Shown piece by piece: positions 53,970 to 64,000 of a stretch of DNA of 64,000 bases. Both the position numbers and the translations under genes were made by a program. Numbering within the stretch: the stretch's first letter is position 1; each line of letters starts with the position of its first letter. This DNA comes from Todiramphus chloris collaris. Lineage: Eukaryota; Chordata; Aves; Coraciiformes; Alcedinidae. The stretch lies in the NCBI GenBank assembly GCA_025345505.1, contig JANVCC010000077.1, forward strand, positions 4,961,494 through 5,025,493, written 5' to 3'. A model generated the notes under the pieces. It worked only from the letters and a program-made list of their open reading frames with translations, did no database searches and had not been told where the DNA came from.

Positions 53970-55844
53970 GAGCATGTTCCATGCATCTATGCCCAGAGTG
54001 CCATTAAAAACCAAAATGCCTGAAACTGTTTCCCACGGTGAAGCAATGCTGGCATATCTGTAAGAAGTGGAGCAATTCTTTCTCACACTCTGCGTGCTGG
54101 GAGTGGTTTCCTAGATTAAATCAGAATTCTCAGGGATTCTTAAATTTCTAATTCTGATGTGACACATCAGGTCAGGCAGAGTATTTAGAAGCACTCGGCA
54201 TCCTTCAGTGGACGCTGAAAGGAAAGGAGATGTGACTATAAATAGGCTTTAATGTTGCTTAAAATACCTTCAGCCATTACACTTATTGCCCCAGTCAGAA
54301 GTGTGATTTGTGTAGGACATCTAAAGCCACTGTGCTGAAACTAGTCAGTAGACAGCATAATATAAACCCCATCAGCATCCACCTCCATGTGTCTTAGAGC
54401 TTGGTGAGATGACAAAGTGTTTGTGTTGTTAAGCACCGACTGTGTTGTAGGAATGCAGAGGGAGCCACAGTCTGTCCCAGGGACCTTACAGCCTGAACCC
54501 AGCCCAGTGAGAGCAATTCAAATCCATGTGCTGAGAGCTAACCTGCTCTGGGTTTCAGCATTTTCCATGGTGTGATCAGGATGTTCTCCAGGTACCGGTG
54601 TGTTTGAAACTCTTCTTTTTGATAATTTTAAAGGGTGCCAACTTTGAGTCTTACAGACTTGAAACTCTCATGAGAGGTTTGTTTTTTTTAAAGTGCCACA
54701 TGTTTGGACCATGTCTCTCTTAGACATTTCAAGATCCTGGCTTTTGGGGTCTTTTTGTTTTCTTTCAAGCTTGCTTTTCCTCAGCTTGGCAATGTTGAAT
54801 TTTCCTGGTTTTCCTGGAAAGATGCCAGACTTAATATTGTTTTTGTATTTTATTTCCCTGAATTTTTTAAGGCGAATACAACAACTGATGGCTCACAGAG
54901 TGCTGCACTGAGAACACAGGATGCACCAGCAGCTCTGGCATTATTATGAGCTATTGTTTCTGCACAGTTGTTGCTTAGTATTTTGCAAAGTCCCTTTGAA
55001 ATGCACTGTACAAGTTTCTGGTTCATTTCAATAGGGCTTTGTGTAGTAAAGTGAATACGTATGCAAAGCATTGCCAAAATTGATCCCGGAGTTATGCTTT
55101 TATAAAACACTCCATGCAATCTAGGCAGATGGGGATTTGCAGACGTATTCCCATTCTTTGCCTGACTCTAATATTCATCACAGTATGTTCTGTAAAAATT
55201 GCTGGTGCTGGATGTCCTGTTTAAATGTGGTGCAGAGGAAATAGTTTCCCAGAAGGTTCTAGCCATCCCTAAGAATGACATGGGTGTCACAAAATACTGC
55301 AGAGTGGAACTGCCAAAACTCTTTCCACCAAAGTATTTGTTCCATTATGTCTTGTGCCAGCAGCCATGATCATTCTCTGAAGTACCCTGAACCAGGCACT
55401 GTGTCTCAGAGGTGCCTGCTCTTGTTGCCTGAAGCCCTGTTCCATACCATGGCCTGTGCTTTCCACTCATTTTTACCAGAGGTTGGTTCAGATTTCATAT
55501 TTGGAATTCCTGCTTCTCGCAAGTTGAGGGATTCCTTGCATCCCAGATTCAGATGTGGCCTATCTAAAAGACAAGGGGAAATTAAAAACATTACAGCCTG
55601 AATCCTCCTTTGTCCAGACTTGAAGTATGTTAAGACTTGGGTCCATTTGTCATTTAAAACAGCTTCTTTTTTTTTGTTTTGGTTTTTTTTTTGGTGGGGG
55701 GGAAGTAATATTGCAAACCAGGTATATTTCCTTCAAGGGTTGGGTTTTTCTTTGACTGTTTGTTTTTCACATTGCAGTGAAATTTGAGCACAGGGCTGTT
55801 GGGGCAAGAGCTTGTATTGCAAGCAGTAAGATTACGAAAATAGC

Positions 55845-55850
55845 AATAAA
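55845..55850 (+). promoter_or_regulatory. Middle poly(A) signal AATAAA
   Basis: A canonical hexamer is followed within 30 bases by GATTGTGCAATTGTCTTC, a plausible GT-rich downstream element. It would give a ~2 kb 3' UTR. Confidence 0.5.
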
Positions 55851-57260
55851 GATTGTGCAATTGTCTTCTAAAGCACAGCTCTCAAGCTGGTCATGTATCA
55901 TCTGAATATGAAGTTCCCTTCATGCCCTTCAGCACAATCTGAGCACAAGGGAAGGAAATCACTACAAATGCAAGCATCAAATCTTTGAAGCTAACCCTGC
56001 TATCAAACCAGGGCTCTCACCAGCCTAATGGGAGCTTGTTAGACCACGTGGTTAAGCTTAATTGGATGTGAGACAGAGCTGACTGTATATCAAAGTCATA
56101 TGCCTCCAGCAACTTTATCCCCAGGTAACCTCAAATGAGAAAAGTATCACTGTTATTATTCTTTATTTGTATTGCAGTAGAAGCTACAGGTCCGCTGCCT
56201 TTATTATAGACACGGCACAAATCCACAACAAAGACTTTCCCAGGCCAAAGACCTTTAAATCAGACTCTGAAAACAGAGAACAGGTGGATACAGGCAGGCA
56301 GGGAAAGCAGTAGGTAACCATGAGATTTTGACTGGCAGCAGAAGAATAATTAAAATGAGTGTTTACCCAGGGGCTTATTTTTGGATTTATGGGAGCTGAT
56401 TCAAACTACTTTCCCCTTCCTTTGGTTCTGAACCAGGTTGACTCCCATTATTCACATCTTGCATATTTAGCCTCCTTTTTTTAAGCTGGCCAGTTGCATT
56501 AGACATGCAAAATCCCTCCTTGAGAGAGTGGGCCTTGGTACCCTTCAGTACCCAGTTGCTTAGGTTTCAGTCTCCATCCAGGCCTCCAAAAGTTGGAGTC
56601 TTGACTGAGGCTCACCAAGAGCTGTTCTGTCTCCAGATACCTTGTTTGGGTCGTAGGTACAGGCCCTTGCTTGCCACCGAGGAAAGAGGAGGCTCCAGAT
56701 GGCATCTGTGTAGTTTCCTCTTCTGGAGGTAGATGAGTCAGGTGAGCGATGCAGGTGCAGGGCCCAGCCCCGCAGACGTGATCAGACCCAGACATTTGTA
56801 GAGGTGCTTTGGACACCCCATCCCTTTGGGCTCTGTCGTGACACAACAGCAATCTGCAAAAGCCTGAGTACAGACAAATGGGCAGTTCCCCTTCTGAGAA
56901 GTCCTTTCCCCTCTAAAATTCATCATTTGAAAGCAGTTAAAAGCAATCCTAGATCTCAACTAGCTCCTGATGATCCCTGTGATCAGTTTTCAGCCTGATG
57001 CACTTTGAGAACTCAAGAGATAATCTCCTTCCCTCTCCAACAGGTCATCATGCAATGCTGACAGGCATTTAACTCCTCAACTTCTCTCCACTACCTATTC
57101 TGCTGAGGAAGAAGGCCACTGTAGGCAGATGCTTACCTTTCTCAGCATGTGTAAAAATGTGTTGTTTCTTTTGTTTTATTATATTTAAAATACTGCCTTT
57201 TTTTTTTTAGTTGGCATAATTCATCATCACTATAATCCACGCTGTTTATTAATACCTATA

Positions 57261-57276
57261 AATATATATATATATA
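57261..57276 (+). repeat. (TA)n simple repeat in 3' UTR
   Basis: An alternating TA tract of about 15 bases in the distal 3' UTR; likely length-variable between individuals. Confidence 0.85.
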
Positions 57277-57795
57277 GCACAAAGCAGGCTCAGGTCTAGC
57301 CAAACAAATATTGATATTTAAAAAGGAGCTTCCTTAATATATACAAACCATTTCAACACATCTCAACCAAAGATTGCACTTTTTTTAATAGGGACTATGT
57401 TTTTCATCTTTGTGAAATCTGTATCGATCTCAAATAGTCTTTAATATCAATCTGCAACTTTCTTGGAAGTAAAATAAAAGAATTAAACATTTGCCCCATA
57501 AGACTAGACAAAGTTTCATATTGGCTTTAACACTAAATTAGTGTTAGGCTGGTTATATTCAGGGTTTTTTCTATTCTCTAAGGATTAAGGCTGTGATTTG
57601 TTGAATTATACTTGAACTGGACCAGATGTACTATTTATTGAGCTTATATAATCTTGTTAATTTAAATTTTGGCTTGTAAACAGTTGGAATTTGTTAGTAC
57701 TTGTTTAATTATGTAGGAACTGTCACCAATATTAACTGATCTGTGTAATTGATTGCAAAGTGTTTCAATTTGTGTTTCTTAAAAAGAAAGATTTT

Positions 57796-57801
57796 AATAA
57801 A
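57796..57801 (+). promoter_or_regulatory. Distal poly(A) signal AATAAA
   Basis: This is the last canonical hexamer after a continuous AT-rich tail. The predicted UTR length fits the ~4 kb class of RBM20 messages. It is the most likely main end of the gene. Confidence 0.6.
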
Positions 57802-57825
57802 GAGAATTATAAAGCATATACATTG

Positions 57826-60800
57826 GCAGACAGTTGTCCCAGCAACAACATGCTTCTAGCTTCCCAGGGGATCTATTAAAAATAAAAATGAATAAAAGAT
57901 AGCTTGGGGGGTAAAAAGGAAGCAGGAGGCCAAAATGTGTGCTTTTAAATATATTTTCTAGAAGTTGTGATTCTTACCAGGTAGCTCCTGATGTACAGAT
58001 TGCAAGTGATGCCATCGTCTGGTGCTGAAGTTGAAGAGGATACATCTCAGCAGTTCACTCTGTAATTATTATTAATTGTTATTACCTGTTCCTGTCCCAC
58101 TAAATACGTCCTCACTTCCCTTTTTCTCTTTATTTCCAAATGGACCGGGCAAGTTGTCTGTCCCCACTGGCTTTTCTCTGTCTCCACCCAGGTTGTCTTC
58201 TCATCCTTCTGAAAGCACCATACAAAATTGTACCCAGCCAGGCACCTTCTCCACCTCATCCCAACCTAAGTCCCCCTGTTTACCCTGTTTCCCTTGCACT
58301 CTCCCTCTGCCTTTGCTGACTTTTCTTGTTTTCAGCAGACTGTCCTTCCTGGTGCCCTCTCTGGCCTTCTCCCTGGCTTACCTTCATCGCTAGCAACTGG
58401 AGCTCCTGGGAGGAAATGCTCAACCTCAACCAGGGTAATTTAAAGATATGCTTGTACTAAATATTTAAAGAATGCAATGAGGGCAAAAGCTGAGGGGGTA
58501 CTTCACCTCCAGCTTTGTTGAATTCACTCAGTGGAAAACTATGAGGAAAACTGAAACAAGGCAATGTCCAGTCCGTGTGCGAGGCAGGGCACAGGGCACC
58601 ATCAAAGCATGAGCTGTGCCTCCCACCACCCGCTGAGGGAGGGAAATGATTCTGTCTGCCCCACTGAATGGCCAGAGAAATGGGTCATGGGAAAAAAGAC
58701 CAGCACTCAAGCCTTCTGACTCCCCGGTTCATTAAATCAGTTCTCTTGTATCTCTTAAGTAACTTTGCAGCTGAGGTGCACGTGTAATGTACTTTAAGGA
58801 CAAATGGGTTTGGTTCTTCTGTCCTGGATGTACTGAAACCTCTGTACGTGTGATTTTGATACCATCTCATCGCAGCTATGAAGCTGTCTCGCTCTAGAAA
58901 TCATGCAAATCAATTTTGTAAGTGTTAACTTGGCATCATATATCCATTACAAAAAAATCAAAAGCTGTGGTGTTCAAAATGCAATGAGTTTCCAGTCCAG
59001 ATTTTGTCACACTTCCTTTTCTTGGTGGAAAGGGGAACTCGGGTTTGAAAGGCTTCACAAGTGAACACCAGCCTGCACCCAAATATCAGCCTGGTCTTTT
59101 GATATGTCTGTGATGACCTCACTCAGACAGCCAGGCTGTAACCCAGCCATTGTGCCTGACTTGCAGAGCAGAGCAGAGCAGGTCAAGGCTGTCCAATAAC
59201 AGGAGCCCTCCCTGGGAAGCTGACCAGGAAAGAGGGCAGGGGTTTGCAGGGAGCCAGTGACAGTGCTGCCTGTTCTGGATCAGGCCTCTGTGGGGCTCAG
59301 CTGGTGGACACACTGTCCTGACACAAGTGGGGCTGGGCTGGTCGGCAGCTTCCTGCAGTGCACGCCAGCATCACGTGAAGCAGCCTCCACCTGCCTGCTT
59401 TTCAGCGCTGATGCAGCCTGGAACTCTGCCTTGTTTGTGCAGGTGACAGCGAGGGCAGCCCAAGAGAACAGGTTTGCCTTTGCTTACTTCTTTACATCTG
59501 ACTCTGCCAATCTCTTCTTATCTGTGTCAATAAGTTGAGCACTCCTCCTGTGCTTGGCTTGCCTGATGCAATGCCACAATGTGAAGCCATGGGCGTATGC
59601 GATATGTGTTTGTGTAGAAAAAGTTCCCCCAGTTGTGGAGTAGAGTAGGACTGGACAAGGACCTGAGATTCTCCCTACAACATCTTAGTGGAACTTGGTA
59701 ATGCAGTGGTGAAACAAAAAAAAAATCTCATTTTCCCTTCCACGAAATAAATATCCATAAGGATCAGCCTTCTTACTGCAGGGCCTGAGCTAGCCTTACT
59801 AACCTGTTGGCCAGGAATCCCCTCCACCACCCCTGGCCTGTCACACCTCCCCTTTGCTTACCTTCAGCAGAGGTATGGTGTGTTAAATTTGCAGCCTGGC
59901 CCCAATCTTTATGAAACACACTGTCTCATAATAACCTAATGTATTTGCAGCACCATGGAAACGTGACTCCCCAGGTGCTGAAGTGAAAGAAGCAAATGTG
60001 GTTTCTATCTCTTCTTTCCGGGCTGTCCCCTTTTCCTGACAATGTGAGACTCAGGAGGGCCCTGCTAGGCATCCCTGGGGCTTGGGAGCAGACAGTGAAG
60101 TGGTGAGGCCAGCAAGATCCATCTTCCACTCTGTGAAGATGGTTTTCTTAAGGCTCATCTGCACACAATTGCATCAGCCTACTGCAGGGTGAGATTTATA
60201 ATCAGATACCCAAAGTGAGATTAAACTCAGTGAGTGAGCTCTCTCCTTCCAGTTCACATCAGGCTTATTCTGGTTAAAGGACTGTCTGTCTGCAGCGGCA
60301 TTCAGCTACCTTAAGTTGCTTAATTTAAACTAAAATAGGAGCATATGTCAATTTTTAATTAACTGGGTCAGATCTGAATGAGTGGGCATGTCCAAAGGCT
60401 TTTTGTGAGCTAGAAAGCTGCACAGGGCAGGCTGAATCCAGCCTATTAAATGTTTAAATAATTGCCAGGCAGAGTCTTGGCTAATATTCCTCAAGGTGAG
60501 ACAGTAAGTATCAGCAGCACAGCCCTGGGTCAGGAAGCAGCTTTTCCAGGCTGATGTCTTCCTGGTGCCTTAGCAATGAAGGTTCCCGTACAAGCTGTCC
60601 TCCCCTTGTTCCCGAGCCTTGTTTGAGGACGTACATATTAGTTCCACCTTCCTTAAACACCATCTTGGTGTCTTTAGAGGACATGGTGTTTCTTCTCTGG
60701 CTGGGCTGTGTTTGCACTGCAGGTAGTATATCTTTGGCAGATAGCAACGTGTTCTTGGCAGTAAACTTTCACCTTGAGCTCAGGGGGTGTAGCCACGCTG

Positions 60801-63800
60801 TGTTTTGCACACCTGTGGTGAGGAACTGGGAAAAATTTGCCTGTTTATATCACTGCTGTGATGTTAAAACCAGTTTCACAGCACTGCTGTTAGTGCTTCG
60901 TAGAGGTCCCGGCCCCCCAGACACGGGCACGTTGGAGGGCAGCATGCTTATGTGCGGGAGCAAGACTCGTGCTGCCTCTCACAGACGCTGCCATGAAGCA
61001 GCTGACAATCAGATGCACTTCACCAGCCTTACAATCACGTCGTATTGTTTTGTGGCGTGCCTGAGTTGAGTTTCTAACCTCCTTATTTACTCTGTTCACT
61101 ACCACTTCTCATAACACTATCTGTAGGTGTGAGCTTGCTGAGCCACTGGCTGCACTGAGACATAGACAGGGACTGGTACCAGTGTTCCCCGAGGAACCCT
61201 TGACATAAAGTGCAGGGTCTCTTGAAACAAAGCAGGACTTAAACAGACGTGCTCATAGCAGACTTGGCTGAGTAAAAAGAAAGTACATGGAGACACACAG
61301 GAAGAGCAACATAGGTCTGTGATGATGCTAATGGGGATCAGCACCACTCCAGCTGTGCTATTCCAGTGCCTATTTCCATCTGATTGCAATTGGGAAAGAT
61401 TAACTCTGTCAGGGTATGCTAGATATTAGTCTGTCAAGAGATCAGCAAGGCAGCCAGGATGCTGTAGATGATCTCAGAAACCTCCTTCCTTTTCTTTCAT
61501 GAATTATCCTGGCTGGGGATGAGAGTGGGGGATGAGGTATTTTAGTCAGGCAAGGTAGGGATTTGCAACTCAACTTTCCTGTCCTGGGCCAGGCACAGGA
61601 GGAAGGCCAGGTTCTGGTGGGGCACGTGGAGACCTGGCAGTGCCTTGTGTGACTGATGCCAGGCTGTGAATGAAATGGACCCAAGAGGTCTGAAATGAAT
61701 TGGTAGGACTGTGCTCGTGGGTATTTCCCACCAGCAAGCTGATGTCCCTGTGACTGCACTTTTGTAATCTGTGTGTTACCTGCTCCTCTGCTTTTCTCTT
61801 CCTGCAAAGGCAAATGCTGATTCACAAGCTGTTACTGTTCATCTATCAGCATGTCTCTTCCCAAACTCCCTCCATGAAGTCTGATCCCAAAACCAGCAGT
61901 AAGGGCTACTTGAGCCTTAAGGTAAGTTAAGTACCTGTTTAAAACAGCATTAGATGCAAGCAGTGCCTAGCAGTCTGAGAAAGTGCTGAGTCCTGCCAGC
62001 CCAGTGAAATGAGGAAAAAAAAACTGAAGTGAAAGAAACACATCAGAAAAACTGTTTGGGTGCCTTTCCCCTAGGAGCTCTTCCATTTCTCTGCATTCAG
62101 GGGATGTTCACATCATGGCAAGGAGTGGCACGAACTCACTTTCATGAGTTACTTCTTGTCAGCCAAGCAAAGTGGGAAGGAAACCATGTTTACTTAAACC
62201 ACCATGCAGGTGGTCTAAGCAATGTTAGCTTAGAAGCACCAGGAGTTAGTGTGGGTCAGCTGATACAGGGTAACTGGTGCTTCTGTGGTATCTTGATTGC
62301 TTGTGATTGTGTGAACATGCCTGAAGATTCAGACAGTATAAAGCAGAGCGGTGCTTATGAGGTTTTTGAAGCTCACATATGCTCTTACTTGGTCCTGGAG
62401 GCTTTCGGCAAAGACCACCCACTGAAATGAAAAAGAATCGTTTTCCTGAAATGCAAGGGACTAAGACATGTATTCAGCCTCTTTTAATGCCCTTTTATGA
62501 TGTTGTGGAGCCTTTGAATTCCTCTTTACCTACAAGAGGTTTACTACAGTGCAAAATGAGTTCCTGAAGCAAAAAGATGCTTCTTTATAAGGGGATATGG
62601 GTTGTTGAGGCTCCAAGTTTTCTGTCTTTAAATATTAATGCTTCAAGGTGAGTTGTCATAGGTTGCTAAAATAATCTTTTCCCACCAATTTCCTCATGTC
62701 AGCATTTCTAGAGCTCCAGTGCATTGCAGCTGCTGTTTATATGTAAGGATTTATGAATGGCTGCAAAGTTCAAAGGCATATTGGCAACCCCAAGACCCAA
62801 AAAGCCAGGAGTCAGCCCAAGCCCTGCCCTGTTTCCCAAGAAGAAGTTGTTTGACGATTCTTTATTTTCCTAACTTTTAAAAAAATTATTATTAGCCCAC
62901 AAACTTTAGGATCGCTTTATTCACCTCCCAGTTTTTTGATCATTTAGGTTCCACTAGTTTCATGCTTTTAAATCTTTCATCCACAACCTTGAGGGCTAGG
63001 GACATGCTTTGTTTATAGATGAAAGTTACAGTTCCCTTGTTTCAAGGAGCTCAGATTTTTGGATATATTCCCCAAAGCATAGAAGTTGTGATATTCACGC
63101 CAGCAATGCACAGAGTCTCCTATGTTTGGAAGAGGAGGCACTGGACTGCAGCAAGCTGCACGCATCACTAGCTACTGTGGTGTTAGTGAGTCGAATGAAA
63201 GTAACATTTTGGTTAAATATCAGCTCGGCAGGCCTAACTAAAGAAGATAACCTCATCTCTTCAGAGCTGCAGTGCTTCACAAAAACCCTACCTTTGTAAT
63301 CCTCTGGGTTAATGTGAGCACTCAAGCTCTCTACTCCAGAAGGCCCCTGCATCCCTGGCAGAGTGCATTTAAAAGGATGAAGCCCTCTCTGGGATGCAAA
63401 GGAGGCTGGTGCCAGCCAGGCACCTCCGGGGACAGGTGGCTGTGGCTGCTTCCAAACCAGGAGCATTTCAGCCCAAGTGAGCTTCCTTTCTTCCTTCTTA
63501 TTCTCCTCCACTGTTGCTTTAATTTCAGCTTCGTGCCGCCTTTCACGTAGCCCCCCTCAGCTTGAATCAGATCCCTATTGTCTGTGTTGTCAACACAGCT
63601 GCTTAAATCCCTTCCCCCAAATACCCCTACTTTCCAGAAAGCTCCTGCCTGCAAGGGCTGGGTGCTGTGCAGGGTTTGTGGCTTGTTGTCAGGTCCTGGG
63701 CTGAGCTCGGATTCCTGTTTGGACCAGCATGAGGTCAAAATGGAAACGAACTCAGGAAAATGCTCCACTTCAGCAAAGCCTGATGGTTGCTGACTGCGTG

Positions 63801-64000
63801 CTGCTGGCTGCTGCAGCACTCCAGCCTGAGACTGACGGGCAATGCGGAGTGAAGCGAATGATTAGCGTTATTAAAAATGCTCTGCAATTATACAGCACCT
63901 TTTCATCTAAAGATTTCAAAGCTTCATAGCACTCACACAAAGTTACTTATTATACCTGGCATTTAGCAGAGTCAGGAAACGAAGGAAAGCGGCTAAGTGA
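57826..64000. other. Intergenic DNA downstream of RBM20, no gene seen
   Basis: No conserved exon or RNA gene is recognised. It includes a pyrimidine-rich stretch at 58,080-58,380, a four-unit GCAGA repeat at 59,164-59,181 and open frames of up to 171 codons (60,554-61,069) with no domain and no supporting splice or conservation signal. In mammals the next gene downstream is PDCD4, tens of kilobases away, so a gene desert here is expected. Confidence 0.6.
59164..59181 (+). repeat. Short tandem repeat (GCAGA)
   Basis: Three full GCAGA units plus a GCAG remnant in intergenic DNA. Confidence 0.8.

Larger units (their letters stand above)
53865..57825 (+). other. RBM20: RBM20 3' UTR
   Basis: The UTR runs from the stop to just beyond the distal AATAAA at 57,796. 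Its ~4 kb length is similar to that of mammalian RBM20 transcripts. It is AT-rich towards the end, with T-rich and G-rich runs near 55,668-55,704 and a TA repeat near 57,261. No conserved protein frame is seen. The distal end is inferred from the signal only. Confidence 0.75.

Noticed and set aside
60554-61069. 171-codon frame in the downstream intergenic DNA
   Set aside because: No domain, no splice context, and a competing frame on the other strand.
61440-61500. Short stretch resembling a CR1 3' end (GTAGATGATCTCAGAAACCT)
   Set aside because: Similarity is limited to a few words with no flanking CR1 sequence; too weak to call.
62029-62430. 133-codon frame near the right end
   Set aside because: No recognisable family, poor start context and no neighbouring exon signals; treated as chance.

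Overview
The window looks like vertebrate nuclear DNA, most likely from a bird. It shows GT-AG split exons, small to moderate introns, low repeat density and degraded CR1-type LINE relics around 23.6-24.3 kb, with no Alu- or L1-like sequence. I see nothing bacterial or viral: no operons, CRISPR array or prophage. A 100-base run of N at 10,896-10,995 is an assembly gap.

One gene can be supported, on the + strand: RBM20 (RNA-binding motif protein 20), the heart and skeletal-muscle splicing factor that controls titin and other sarcomeric and calcium-handling transcripts. I rebuilt exons 2 to 14 (human-like numbering) from 30,121 to the stop codon at 53,864. With the longer exon 5 donor they join without a frame break into 1,200 codons plus stop. 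Residue numbers below count from the first full codon of exon 2. In order the protein has a conserved leucine/glutamine-rich N-terminal segment, a long Pro/Gly/Ala-rich region, a matrin/U1-type zinc finger split over exons 2-3, one RRM (exons 6-7), an arginine/serine region with the RSRSP cluster (exon 9), a Lys/Glu-rich linker (exon 10), an acidic region (exons 11-12), a second matrin-type zinc finger (exon 13) and a short basic C-terminus (exon 14). A 3' UTR of about 4 kb follows, with poly(A) signals at 53,964, 55,845 and 57,796.

Layout: 1-30,120 is intron 1 and/or 5' flank, with no exon I can defend. It holds low-complexity tracts, the gap, a CpG-enriched patch near 18.7-19.1 kb and CR1 relics. 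30,121-53,864 holds the coding exons, 53,865 to about 57,825 the 3' UTR, and 57,826-64,000 downstream intergenic DNA without a recognisable gene. Exon 1, which carries the usual start codon, was not found; it probably lies upstream of the window or, less likely, in the gap.

There is no sign of an unknown multi-gene system. The best leads concern RNA processing of RBM20. They are a candidate alternative last exon in intron 10 (acceptor, in-frame 39-codon tail, stop, AATAAA), an open intron 11 read-through with poly(A) signals, tandem donors at exon 5, a consensus donor inside exon 8, a decoy acceptor at exon 12, a microexon-like unit in intron 1, and UCUU-rich tracts in intron 1 that match the motif RBM20 itself binds.
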